Shown here piece by piece: positions 1-10,417 of a stretch of 64,000 nucleotides of DNA. The position numbers and the translations under genes were made by a program. Location of the stretch: assembly GCA_947561395.2 (NCBI GenBank), contig OX387184.1, positions 8,618,001-8,682,000 of the forward strand. Direction: 5' to 3'. The notes beneath the pieces were generated by a model. It made no database searches and was not told the DNA's origin. It saw nothing but the letters and a program-made list of their open reading frames with translations. Origin of the DNA: Buxus sempervirens. Taxonomy: Eukaryota; Streptophyta; Magnoliopsida; Buxales; Buxaceae. The stretch's first letter is position 1; the number at the start of each line of letters is the position of its first letter.

Positions 1-2422
1 TGTGATACTGGGCAGAGCTCATAAGAGCAGAATTGATTAATGTTAACCTGCCGGCTTGTGTGAGGAGCTTAGCCTTCCACTCGGAGAGCTTGCGGTTGAT
101 TTTCTCCATCAGGTCAGAGAAGTGGTGAATTTTCGGGGTTGTCATGAACGTAGGGAGGCCAAGATACTTCCCCGGGGATTGGGATGGTCTAACTCCGAAA
201 ATCCTTGCCAAACTACCTTTTTCCTGCCCAACAACACAAGGACTAAAGTAGAGTTCAGATTTAATAGGATTGAATTTATGCCCCGCAGCTTCACAAAAGA
301 CAGAAATGATATCATTAAAATTTCTCATGTTAGTGTGGTTAGCCCTGCCAAAAAGGAGCAGGTCATCAGCAAACATGAGATGACTCACCTGATTAGCCGT
401 TCCACTAACCTTGACTCCATGGATTTTTTGGTCACATTCAGCTTTGGTAAGGGCCACGGACAAAACATGTTGGGTAAGGATAAAGATATAGGGAGACAGG
501 GGGTCTCCCTGTCTTATCCCTCTCGAAGGATGGATAGCCCTACTAGGCTTGCCATTAATTAGCACATTATACCACACAGTTCTGATACACCACATTATGA
601 GCTTCACAAATTTCTGATCAAATCCAAGAATAAGACAAGTATTTTCAATGAAGTTCCAACTAAGCCTATCATAGGCTTTGGTTAAGTCCAACTTAAGCGC
701 AAACAAACCACTCTTAGACTTCTTCTTTTTGCCTTTGATAGTGTGATAGACCTCATGAGCAGCCAGAATATTCTCCTGGATGCGCCTTCCAAGGACGAAG
801 GCACACTGGTGGGGGGAAATTATTCTAGTCATTAAGGGTCTAAGTCTATCCACGATAAGTCTAGAAATAATTTTATAGCTAAAATTGCAAAGACTTATAG
901 GCCTATAATCATTGATTTTCTGGGGGTTCTCAATTTTAGGGACCAGAACAATATGAGTTTGATTAAGATTTTTATCAAAAGCACCAGTAGCAAAGAAGTT
1001 CTTGATCAACTTACATATATCATCTTTAATTACCTCCCAGTAAGAATGATAGAACACGCCCTGGAATCTGTCTGGCCCCAGACTTTTTAGAGCCCCCAGC
1101 TTCTTTGCAGCTTCCCATATTTCACCATCTGTGATAGGTCGCAATAAGGCATCATTATTAGCTTCAGAAACCACCGGGACTAAGCAGTCCAGAAATTTGA
1201 AGCTCCTGTTAAACCCATCATCAAGATAGATGTCAGCAAAGTGGTCAGTCACCAGCCTTTCCATTTCTTTCGGCTCCTTAACTTCCTCATTTTCTTCATT
1301 CTTTAGAGACACAATTCTATTCTTGGCTCTCCTCTGGATAGTGGTTGTGTGAAAGAATCTCGTATTTAGATCTCCATCTTGAAGCCATTTTATCCTGGAT
1401 TTCTGACACCAAAAAGTTTCTTGAGCATAAAGGGCATCAATATATCTCTTTCGGACTTCTTTCTCTTGGAAAATATCCGCAGGGCTTTCCTCTCTTTCAA
1501 TTTTCTTCTGGAGCTCCTTCAGCTCATCAAATAACACTGCTACCCTGTCATTTATGTCTCCAACCGATGTCTTATTCCAAATGCTCAAGCTTCCTCTCAA
1601 ATTGCACACCTTGCTGTACCAAGGCCCTGTGGATGACTCCCAACTTCTAGCAATGATGTTATGGCATCCTGGTTCATCAACCCATAACTTCTCAAATCTA
1701 AAAAGCTTGTACCTTTTGCCCATATTGTTGAGAGCCAAGCAGAGAGGCCCATGGTCAGAACTGATGATTGGGTCTTGCCAAAGAATGGCGTTGGGGAACA
1801 AGTGGCACCACTCCACGCTGCCCAACACCCTGTCAATCTTTTCTCTGATGTTTCCCCCTCCCAATCTCCCGTTGTTCCAAGTGTATTTTAACCCCTTGCA
1901 CGGAAGGTCCATCAAGTCACAAGAATTGAGAAACTCATGGAAACATTCAGCTTTCCGCACTTTAATGCCACTCCCACCTTTCTTTTCGTGACTGTACAGC
2001 GCAACATTAAAATCTCCAAGGACACACCAAGGAAGCAGGCAATGTCCTGCCAATTGCTTAAGGATATCCCACTGACCACGTTGCGTTTGGAGCGTCGAAC
2101 TGGCATGCACAAAGGTTAATTCGAATTGTTCCCCAGACTTAAGACCAATACTTGTATGAATGCACCATTCTAACTCCGTCTCTATCGTCACCGAGGCATC
2201 CTCATTCCAAAGAATCCAGAACCCTTCAGTCCTGTTAACCGCTAGTTTCCACCAGTAATAGGGCATGCCCATCTGCCTTATTCTCCTAGCAAACTGTTCA
2301 TTGTTCATCAAGGTTTCTGACACCATAACGATGCAGGGCCTATACTTGCGTATCATACTTCACAAGTGAAGCCTAGTCGGGGCTTGGCCAAGACCCTGAC
2401 TATTCCATGCTATAATTCTCAT
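1..2422 (-). pseudogene. LINE ORF2 (endonuclease + reverse transcriptase), one in-frame stop, cut by window edge
   Basis: Reading the minus strand from an ATG at 2420-2422 gives one frame that stays open to base 1 apart from a TGA at 2360-2362 (codon 21). The start reads MRIIAWNSQGLG, the usual opening of plant LINE apurinic endonucleases. Further on come a GDFNVAL endonuclease motif, the RT block RGIRQGDPLSPY (about 490-530) and the catalytic FADD (362-373). About 800 codons are visible; full plant LINE ORF2 proteins run about 1,200-1,350, so zf-RVT and RNase H should lie left of the window. The protein would copy LINE RNA into DNA at a nicked target. The early stop probably inactivates this copy, but the lack of frameshifts implies a young insertion. 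I checked the frame codon by codon for stops. Confidence 0.9.
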
Positions 2423-3861
2423 TGTAAGGATGGGGGTCCTGGGGACCCAAAATCAGAACGTCGAGTAGGGGAAGAAATCGGAAAAGAAATAACAATGGAG
2501 GTAGAAGCAGCCAGAGGGGTTTCACTGGTTTTAGCAGAACAAATCACCGGGCCTGATTTTCTTTTCTTGGATGGGTTCCAATCCTCACATCCTTCCTGGT
2601 TTCTTGGGTGGTCCACATACACCTTGAAACTCACATTTCCAGCGTGGGTTTTTGCTTGTCTGTTCCTGGCAAGTGTCTTGGGTCTCTGTTTAGGCTTCTG
2701 AGGTGGGCTTTGGGCAGTCTGTAACTCAGTAATAGTGAGATGAGGGCCAACACTGAGTGATATGACAGGGTCCATCGAGTTACAATGGGCTCCAAATTTA
2801 AAATTTTTTGAAAAGAGCAGATTTTCCAGCACCGGAGACAGCCCACTCGCCCAAGGCCCACAGCCCATGCTAATATCTTTATCGTTGTCTTCCATCTGAG
2901 CTGCCCCACTACCTTGATCAGAAGTCTGCAAGCAGCCTGCCTCGAGCCGCTCACACGACCCATCACTGCCATCAACAGAGAGCTGTTGGCTTGGCCTGGC
3001 ACCCAAGGCGTCCAATTGGCGAACACTCACCTCACCCTGCCTGCTACTCGGAGAGGAACTCGGGTTGTGAGTCTGCCGATGACTCGCCATCTTCCCCGCA
3101 CCCAGTCTAGCCATGGGGTTTCTTCGACGAGATAAGGGGAGCACCATATGCTCAGAGTATCTCCTGTTTTCCGACATGTCTGAGCTTGGAGCACTAACAA
3201 AGGGGTTAGCACAGGTGAAGATCGAGTGACCTAACATCCCGCAAGTGGAACAAAATCGGGGCAAGCACTCATATCTGAATTCCAACCAAACCTTCTGATC
3301 TGCACTGACCTCCAACCAAATCCCTGGGGGGACTGGGGCGTTAAGGGGAAGTTTAACCTTAGCGCACATGTCGGGAGTAGAATCCCCTTTCCTAGGTTCC
3401 ACTTCTAAGCCTTCTCCGAAAGTTCCCAAAAGCTCAAGCACAAGTTTGTCGTCTTGGTACCTGCAAGGCATGTTATAGATATGAACCCATAGCACAATCC
3501 ACTTAAAGACAAAGCTTTTTTCTAAGGCTTCATCATCCAAAGCTTCCAAGTTGACCACAGAGGATCCCAACACCCACGGTTGGAAATCCAGGATTTTCTT
3601 TCTCTCTTCAGCGTTGCTAACAGCAACAAGGAACCACCGAGGAATCACCTTGGTGGTGTTAAGGATCTGGGCATTGCTCCAAAGCCTCCCAACCGAGTTA
3701 CGGAAGGAATTAACTTGTATATCTTCACCCCAAATCTCACATATAATCAGATTCCTCCACTTAGAATCAAGCCTTTCTTTGTCATGCTCAGGAATTTTAA
3801 ATGTTGTAGAAGGGCGGGGTTGGATAAACAGGTTTTTGAAGTTTCTATTGAGGTCTTCCAT
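2419..3861 (-). CDS. LINE ORF1, gag-like RNA-binding protein (DUF4283 + zinc knuckle)
   Basis: This is an intact 480-codon frame. The N-terminal about 200 residues resemble DUF4283 (Trp-rich, with RWFLVAVSNAEERKKIL and WVLGSSVVNLEAL). A CCHC zinc knuckle of the C-X2-C-X4-H-X4-C type follows at about residues 206-219 (FCSTCGMLGHSIFTC). The C-terminal half is low in complexity and basic. Such proteins coat LINE RNA as nucleocapsid. The TGA stop (2419-2421) overlaps the ORF2 start (2420-2422) as ATGA, so ORF2 lies in a different frame and could depend on reinitiation. The ATG at 3861 is the first in frame and fits the family start MEDL. Nothing suggests a host role. Confidence 0.9.
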   Translation of the reverse strand: MEDLNRNFKNLFIQPRPSTTFKIPEHDKERLDSKWRNLIICEIWGEDIQVNSFRNSVGRLWSNAQILNTTKVIPRWFLVAVSNAEERKKILDFQPWVLGSSVVNLEALDDEALEKSFVFKWIVLWVHIYNMPCRYQDDKLVLELLGTFGEGLEVEPRKGDSTPDMCAKVKLPLNAPVPPGIWLEVSADQKVWLEFRYECLPRFCSTCGMLGHSIFTCANPFVSAPSSDMSENRRYSEHMVLPLSRRRNPMARLGAGKMASHRQTHNPSSSPSSRQGEVSVRQLDALGARPSQQLSVDGSDGSCERLEAGCLQTSDQGSGAAQMEDNDKDISMGCGPWASGLSPVLENLLFSKNFKFGAHCNSMDPVISLSVGPHLTITELQTAQSPPQKPKQRPKTLARNRQAKTHAGNVSFKVYVDHPRNQEGCEDWNPSKKRKSGPVICSAKTSETPLAASTSIVISFPISSPTRRSDFGSPGPPSLQ

Positions 3862-3900
3862 GGATTAACCAGAAAAGGACAAAGCAGGAACAGGGGAGAA

Positions 3901-4586
3901 GATCACCGGCCAGGGACCACCACATACTCAACAAAAAACCACGCCTCCGTTGTCAGGAATCTGCACTTGCAGAACCAATGCAAAATCAACTGCTTCACAG
4001 AAAAACCCAGACGATTTTATAAAAATTATGATCTGTAAAGTGGATAAAACCTTCCATAAAGCTCCGTTTCCAAAATTGGAACAATCCCACAACACAGTAA
4101 GTAAACTATCAAAAAATAAAAAAAATAAAAACCAAAAAGAAAATCATATTCAAACGAAGAAGATGAATGGTATAACTTACAGCTCAAGCAATGTAAGTAA
4201 GAAATATCTCCACGAATCCAAATTAATCTCCATCATCTCCCACAAAATTGTAATTCCCAGACAATGATTCAAATCTCAAGAAATGAATAGAGTTCATTTG
4301 ATCTCACCTCAGTTTTATGTACTGACATACAGAAGTAAGAAAGATAATAAAAGAAGAAGAAAGTAAAAAAATGCTGCACCGAGTAGCTTGACTCGGAGAC
4401 ACTTCTGTAGACCTCTGAAGCGTTTGACACCGTGTATGAATCGCTCTTCGATAACAACATCGGGCACCACTTTGTCGGAGCTATGCCCGTGAAAGCAACA
4501 CAGGAGACAGATAGGGGGCGGGAAGGTGTAGCGGGTCACGGTCGACTAGGTTCTAAGGCTTTTGATGGGAGAGAGATAAGATCAAG
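3901..4586. other. No gene seen; probably LINE 5' leader, then flank
   Basis: No coding similarity was recognised. The part next to 3861 is probably the LINE 5' untranslated region, but no boundary or target-site duplication can be seen. Confidence 0.4.
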
Positions 4587-4760
4587 AAACAGAGCTCCAG
4601 CACAGCAGATGAAGAAGAAGAGAGAGAGAGAGAGGAGATGAAGAAGAAGAGACAGAGACAGAAGGTATTGAAGGGTTTTGGTTACAGACAGACGGAGAGA
4701 GGTGTGGATGTGAGAGAAGGCTCCAGAAACAGAGCTCCAGCAGAGCAGATGAAGAAGAAG

Positions 4761-4811
<51 letters not shown>

Positions 4812-4885
4812 GTAGAAGGGTTTTGCTCACAGTAGAGAGAAGGTGTTGAAGGGTTTTGCTCACTGATAGAGAGAGAAGGAAGAGA
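4587..4885. repeat. GA-rich region with (GA)n microsatellite and duplicated modules
   Basis: A segment containing GAAACAGAGCTCCAGCA occurs twice (about 4588 and 4728), each followed by GAAGAAGAAG. A pure (GA)n run covers about 4764-4809. The motif GAAGGGTTTTG(C) recurs about four times. This is purine-rich simple repeat, and reading frames through it are artefacts. Confidence 0.85.
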
Positions 4886-5690
4886 GGGAGGGTTCAGAGC
4901 CTTCTCGAACCCTCTCAACAGTAGTTTTTGCAGGATGAACTTTTTTTTTCGGCGGAAAAGAGAGTCTCGGGCACCCCAAACGACGCGAGCCTGCCACCTT
5001 ATCCCCGAACCACGCGAACATGACACATCAACAACCACCCCCGATTCGCTTAATCTATCTATACTATATATAACGTGAGGCGTCCCTTTGGAAAGCGTGC
5101 CTAAAACAATTTACAACTTTCCCAAAATGCCTATCCCCTGCATAGTTTAGTTTCAATAATACAGGACTATACCGATTTCAACTTACCATTTTCGTTAAAA
5201 AATAGTTAGTTTGTAACTACCCCACTTCTCCCTTCTCCATTCTCTCCCTTCCCACTTCTTCTGGTGTTATCATGATACCATAAGCTGGGATTTGTGTTGG
5301 AGGCGTGGTCCCCTCCTGACACGGGTATCAATCTGTCCGTTTGATGCCGTTACCATTGAGTAGCACGTAAAAGCCTATTAAATATTTTTTTTAAAAGTAG
5401 AAAACAACGGAAAACGATTCACTTTTCACTGTTTTTCCATCCTAAAGAGGAAGAGTTTAAGACTGTTTCTTTTGGAACGTGAAACGACGGACGTATCACG
5501 GTACCACTGGACGTATCAATAGGGCCCCATGCCGCTTAGCACAACCCAGCCTCTTGGACGTATCACGGTACCGCTAGATTTGAGGATTAGAGGAAATGCG
5601 TTACCCAAGGCATCTGTTAGTGCAACCTCATGCACTAACAAAAAAAAAAAAGGATGATATAGTGACATCTAATATAAAAACACTTATATA
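4886..5690. other. Intergenic; left end of duplicated block 1
   Basis: No gene seen. About 5350-5640 is recognisably similar to 28110-28217 plus 29672-29860: a shared stretch with TTTTTCCATC, GAAACG, GGTACCACT and a CATTACCCAATGCATC-like end. This marks the left end of the first copy of the GH3 duplication. Confidence 0.5.
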
Positions 5691-5699
5691 AAAGTGCTG

Positions 5700-5935
5700 T
5701 TAAAAATGGCTTAATACGTCATTCATTTACAAAAAATAATGTATTACGACATATTATAACAAATGCCGTTATAAAAAAAAATTATTACAACATTTTATAG
5801 AAAAATGCCACAATAAAATCATTTATTACAACATTTCATAGACAAATGCTGTTATAAAAACTTTTATTAAAATACTTATTACGGCATTTTAGAGAAAAAT
5901 GTCATTATAAAATAATTTATTGAAATCTATACTAA
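5700..5935. repeat. Degenerate about 40-bp subterminal-type repeats (CACTA-like)
   Basis: About four copies of a unit resembling ATTACRACATTTTATAG followed by AATGCCGTTATAAAA start near 5742, 5783, 5823 and 5878. Arrays of this ATGCCGTTATAA type are typical of CACTA transposon subterminal regions. That assignment is inference, because no CACTA terminus was identified. Confidence 0.45.
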
Positions 5936-6289
5936 TTAGTAAAGAGAATAGGGGGAGTATTCTTTGATTCTGGCGGCGGCACCCCAAATTTTTTTTCAAA
6001 CTTTTTTGTCCACAAACAAAACAATGGCAATATATAACTACCACAACTACCTCTCCTTCTGCTCTTTAGGTTTAAACTGTGGATAGTTGCAATTGTTCCC
6101 TCCCTTACGTGTAGTTATGCACATACATGTTGTTTTAAGGCATTTCTAACTGCATTTTTATACTAAGCCGTTATATTAGTTGTTGCTACATCATCTTTTT
6201 TTTTTTTTAAATGTAATTTTTACCCCCTTATTTTTTTCAGTAATAACGGTATTGTTCGATTGGTCACATGAACTATTTTGACTCTTCCC

Positions 6290-6492
6290 TCTCACGTGTG
6301 GGTCAAACTCAAACCCATTTTTAGGGAGGCTCTATATGTGGAATATTTTTTTTCTCAACCAATAGAGTGAAGTTTTGAACCCAAGATCTCGGCGTTAGCG
6401 TAAGACTCTGATACCATATAGAACACTGTTCCTATTAAAAACTCAAAGTGATAATAATGGTGAATTTTATATATTTAATATATTCCTTAACA
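6290..6492 (-). mobile_element. TRIM (miniature LTR retrotransposon) remnant
   Basis: On the minus strand a 76-bp LTR starts at 6492 with TGTTAAGGAATATATT. It is followed by a primer-binding site TGGTATCAGAG (about 6406-6416), matching initiator tRNA-Met. The internal region runs to a CACACGTGAGAGGG segment near 6290. The second LTR is missing. It is the same family as 34418-34701 and 49780-50107. Confidence 0.75.
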
Positions 6493-8011
6493 AAGAATAA
6501 TTCTCTTGTGAGTTGTGACAGAAGGGAAGTTTTTATAAGCCGCATGCTAGTGTCATGGTCCGGGGGGAATAGAAGACTCATATTCTAATGGCCTGTTTTC
6601 ACTATAGACGTGCGCTACAGTCGGGTGAAAATCACGTGCAATTGTTTCTTTCTCTGCCGTTGTCATGACATCATGCCACCATTAGCATTTTTTGGAGAAT
6701 CGATTACCTCTCAGACCACTTTCCTTTAGACATGGGTTAATTTTGTAACACGCGTCCCACTCTAGCTTTCAAAGTTAACAGCGTTAAGGTCGAAACGGTT
6801 TCGTCTTCTCTCATTAAAAAATCAATTATTTTCAAACTCTCCCTTTCCGAGTGTTTATTTTGATCACATGAACTCCCTTTCCTCCATGTCTCCTGCAAAT
6901 CAAAGAAGTCCAGGGCCATTGGAGCTTTAATGAAGAACATTAACTCCCTCTCCCCCTAATTTCCTTTGTTCGGTTCTACTGTCTCTATCCTAATCAGAAA
7001 TGGCGTGTAATTCCTCTAAATACTTCCAAACCATGATGGGATTGTCACTACTCTAGATTTTGGTGGAAATGGCGCTTGAATTCCGACAAGGGAAAGAGAT
7101 AGGACGCAAATGGTGCTTAAATTAGCAACTGAACCCTTCATCTCTCTTCGTTAATACACTGCACATTGGCATCGATTTCGTGTTGCTAACATTCTCTCTC
7201 TCTCCTGCAAAACAAAGAAGTTCAGGGTTACTGGAGCTCTAAGGAAGGACCTTAACTCTCTCTCCAAATTCCTCTATTCCCTATTCTAATTAGAAATGCC
7301 GTAATTCAGCGGCTCTCAGACGTGACAAAAATCTCACTTCAAAATCTTAACCTGACGCACTCTCCCTCTTCCTCTCCACTGCCCTAGAAAACTGTAATTC
7401 TTCCAAATACTTCCAAAACAAACAACCACGGTGAGATTGTCACTGCTCCGGATTCAGGTGTGTAGTTCCGACTAGAGCTCCTATCTGTGGCGACCGGTGA
7501 CAAGCTAACGGAGAAACTAAGAGGAGTTAACATTAACTAATATCGAATTGGAGTTTGTTCAGATTTGCGTTGAAGGGTGCTTGAATTCCGACAAGGGATT
7601 AGTGTTTGAAAAAAAAACTAGATGAGTCCAGAGCCGTTACGGCTGTGAGAAACACTATCTTTCTGAGGCCAAGCTAGTATTCTTCCTCTGTCGAACTCAT
7701 TTTCCACCCCATTCCCAGAAGAATCTGGTTTGCATTTCGTTGAATAGCCTCTGCCGAACCTGGTTTTCAATATTGCCGTAGACACGATATGAAAAAAGAG
7801 GAAAGGAAGAAACCTTAAATACTTTTTTACTCATTTGTTGCCAGTGTTATATTATTATTTTAAGTAGAGAAAACAAAATCTTAACGGCGCAAAGAGATAG
7901 GACGCATGTTGCGAGAGGAGCCCAGGTCCCAGATATAGTCTGAGGAAATTGGTCTGAGAGGAAATTGATTGCTTTGTGGAATTTTTTCTTTTCAAATATG
8001 AAACGGGGGTT
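6493..8011. other. Intergenic, no gene seen
   Basis: No coding sequence recognised. About 6594-6650 (GACGTGCGCTACAG, GTGAAAATCACGTGCAA) has counterparts at about 19988 and 31345, which ties this stretch to duplicated blocks 2 and 3. Confidence 0.45.
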
Positions 8012-8220
8012 GATATCGTCTGCCGCCTTAATATGCGGCAGACTATGCAGCGTCCATGGGATGCTGCCACGTGGAGGATCCCACGAATGCTGTGCATCAC
8101 ATTTTCCAATGTACTTCACCTGAAAAATGTGATGCATAGCATCCGTGGGATGCTCCATGTGCCAACATCCCACGAACACTGCATAGTCTGCCGCACATTA
8201 AAGCGGCAAACGAATTCATC
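8012..8220. mobile_element. Foldback MITE (ATCGTCTGCCGC type)
   Basis: The two halves are reverse complements with few mismatches: ATCGTCTGCCGC, GCGGCAGACTATGCAG and CGTGGGATG on the left are mirrored on the right. The whole can form a stem of about 95 bp. Related elements lie at 24678-24814 and 36713-36860, in the corresponding blocks. Confidence 0.75.
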
Positions 8221-9747
8221 CCGTGAAACGGATGGATGTGTTCCTATGTCAGGACGGGTCCCCGCTACTGATACTTCTCTGCTATCCTTCCTTGGTTCTT
8301 CCTCCATTTGGGAAGCATGCAAAAGCCACACAACATGCCAAAATTAAAAATGCCAGTAAAAGCAGCGCCAATCCCTCTCAAGGTATCTGTTCGTGCTGTA
8401 GGTGAGGGAACGACCACAAACCATATATAGCATGTTCCACGCCCAAGCTTCTTCAGAGTCATAGTTTATCAAGCCCACTCTCTCTACAGGAATGGTTGCT
8501 GAATCTTCTCTACAAGCTTTTCTTGCTCTTCCTCCAAGTGAGAAGCATGAAAAAGGCCTCACATTCTGTCAAGCCCCAAGTACTAAGCCTTAATAAATAC
8601 ATAGAATCGTATCCCAAGGCATGACCTCGCTCGTAAGCCAACAACAATACTAAGACAAATGTACGAATCAAATTAAAATCAATAATAAAATTCAAAGATT
8701 CTAATAACATCTCATAATGAAAATCGTAGAAATACCATAAATAAAATTCCTACTAGACTTTTCTACGTAATCAATATCTCCATAAAATCCCATCACTACA
8801 AGAATGTTCAGACTAATCTATCAAAATAAAACTAGTAACTTAATAGGAAGGTCTTTCACTGTCCTTCTGGTTCTGCGTTCCTCTCAGGACTTGAAATTAA
8901 TCAGTAGGAATGAGTACGACGACTCAGTAGATGGAGCTATTTCACTCCTTATAACAAGATTCACAAAAATATAGCAGTTTATATTTGTATTTAGTGTCTA
9001 ACAAGTATATAAAAGTATGCAGAAATCAATATCATCATTAACAATTTCATTACATATCATGTGCTACAATCATTGTTTTTAAAATTCACATATACCATAT
9101 GCAAGCATTACACATACAATCAATCACATAATTTGAGGTTCTTCTGCATCAATGGGTCTTTTCCCCCTGCTACCCTACTACATTTCACAAGTCTCAAGGG
9201 TCCTTCTCCCCGCTACCCTGCCAAACTTAACAAATCTCAAGGGTCCTTCTCCCCCTGCTACCCTGCCAGTCTTTATAAATCCCATTAATCAACATTTTAA
9301 TAACAAGCAGGATAAGAGAAATCAATTTTCTAATCTCTAAATATTTAAAGATAGGTTCCTCACGCCTAAATTTAAATATTTAAGTAATCAAACAATGATT
9401 TATCACTGTTCCAAAAACAGTACGCAATTCTCCTTCTTCCTAAATTCAAAATATTTAAAGGTAAGTTCATTATATAATTAAACCATTCAGTGTCTTTTCC
9501 CAAAACCAAAAGAAGTTCAGACTTTTTCTTTATTCCTGAACTTTAAATATTAAGGCTCTGTTTGCTTCACCAGAAAATATTTTCCGGAAGAAAAATTTCC
9601 CAGAAAAAATTTTCCTTCTTCGTTTTTCTAAGTGTTTGGATGTAACATGGAAAATGTTTTAGAATTTTATTCTTTTCCTTTTCTTATATAAATACAACTA
9701 AAAATACCAGCCATAGGAACTAAAACTAGCTTGAGAGCTTACTTTCC

Positions 9748-10150
9748 ATGCAAGACGTTCGTCGAGCCCTAAAGCAGGCGTTGAAGAGGCAAATCATGGT
9801 GACTTTTGTCGGGCTGTGTTCCATCACGTTGCATTGCAGCAAAGAGACGCAGTGTATCATCAGGTCGTCCATTACGAGCGTAGCACCCCATCAGGGTGGT
9901 CCAATCAACATTGTCTCAGTGCGTGTGGAGAATTTTATCGAACAGCTGCTGTGCAGAGTCCGTGATGCCGCACATACCATATATACGAAGGAGAGCATTC
10001 CGAACGAAGGCATCGACAAAGGCTGCAAGGCCATTCTTCAGAAGAGTAGCATGAAGCTTTTGGCCATCTTCGAGAGACGCTGTCCAAGCACACAACCTTA
10101 AAGAGAGCGATAGTAGCATGACAGAGAAGCGACGGCACGATTTGTCGACC
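9748..10150 (-). pseudogene. Captured PPR-protein fragment with frameshifts
   Basis: The minus strand encodes [33 protein letters not shown] and QQLFDK. In a shifted frame it continues WTTLMGCYARNGRPDD and LRLFAAMQRDGTQPDK. These are successive motifs of a PLS-class pentatricopeptide repeat protein, a family that binds organelle RNA. At least two frameshifts interrupt it. It directly abuts the cyclin fragment, forming a chimera inside the transposon. Confidence 0.8.
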
Positions 10151-10417
10151 CACCTTCCAAATCCAATCAACGGCCTCCTTTCTAACCCCCAAATCCATAT
10201 CCCCACTCCGCAATCTCTTCAGGTAATCATCGCTGGGCAAGTACTCCTGCTCCCTCTCAACCATTATAAGGAACCACTCATTAAAGCCCCGATTTATATA
10301 ACGGGTTTGATTATTTTTCCCATTCTCATAATCAACATCCGGAAAGCACATGACGTTGATGTTGTCTTCTGCACATTGAAGACCTAAAGCTGCACATTCC
10401 AAACTAGTTGCCATCAT
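10151..10417 (-). pseudogene. Captured 5' fragment of a D-type cyclin gene
   Basis: Reading leftwards from 10417, the frame gives [14 protein letters not shown], then [19 protein letters not shown] and [15 protein letters not shown], about 88 codons. This matches the start of plant CYCD2/CYCD4-type cyclins up to the beginning of the cyclin box; the LxCxE retinoblastoma-binding site is replaced by LECAA. Homology stops abruptly at 10151, where a PPR fragment begins. The rest of the cyclin box is absent, so it cannot act as a cyclin. Family call from memory of CYCD N-termini. Confidence 0.75.

Larger units (their letters stand above)
1..3900 (-). mobile_element. Non-LTR retrotransposon (plant L1-type LINE), 3' end beyond window
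   Basis: ORF1 and ORF2 are arranged as in plant L1-type LINEs. The 5' end lies to the right, somewhere past 3861. The 3' end and poly(A) are outside the window, so target-site duplications cannot be checked. The right limit is approximate. Confidence 0.85.

Noticed and set aside
56..562. A 168-codon plus-strand open frame
   Set aside because: It is the exact antisense of the LINE reverse-transcriptase frame; the minus strand has the RT motifs.
4582..5038. Open frames rich in Ser-Leu or Arg-Glu repeats
   Set aside because: They are translations of the (GA)n microsatellite and have no domain content.
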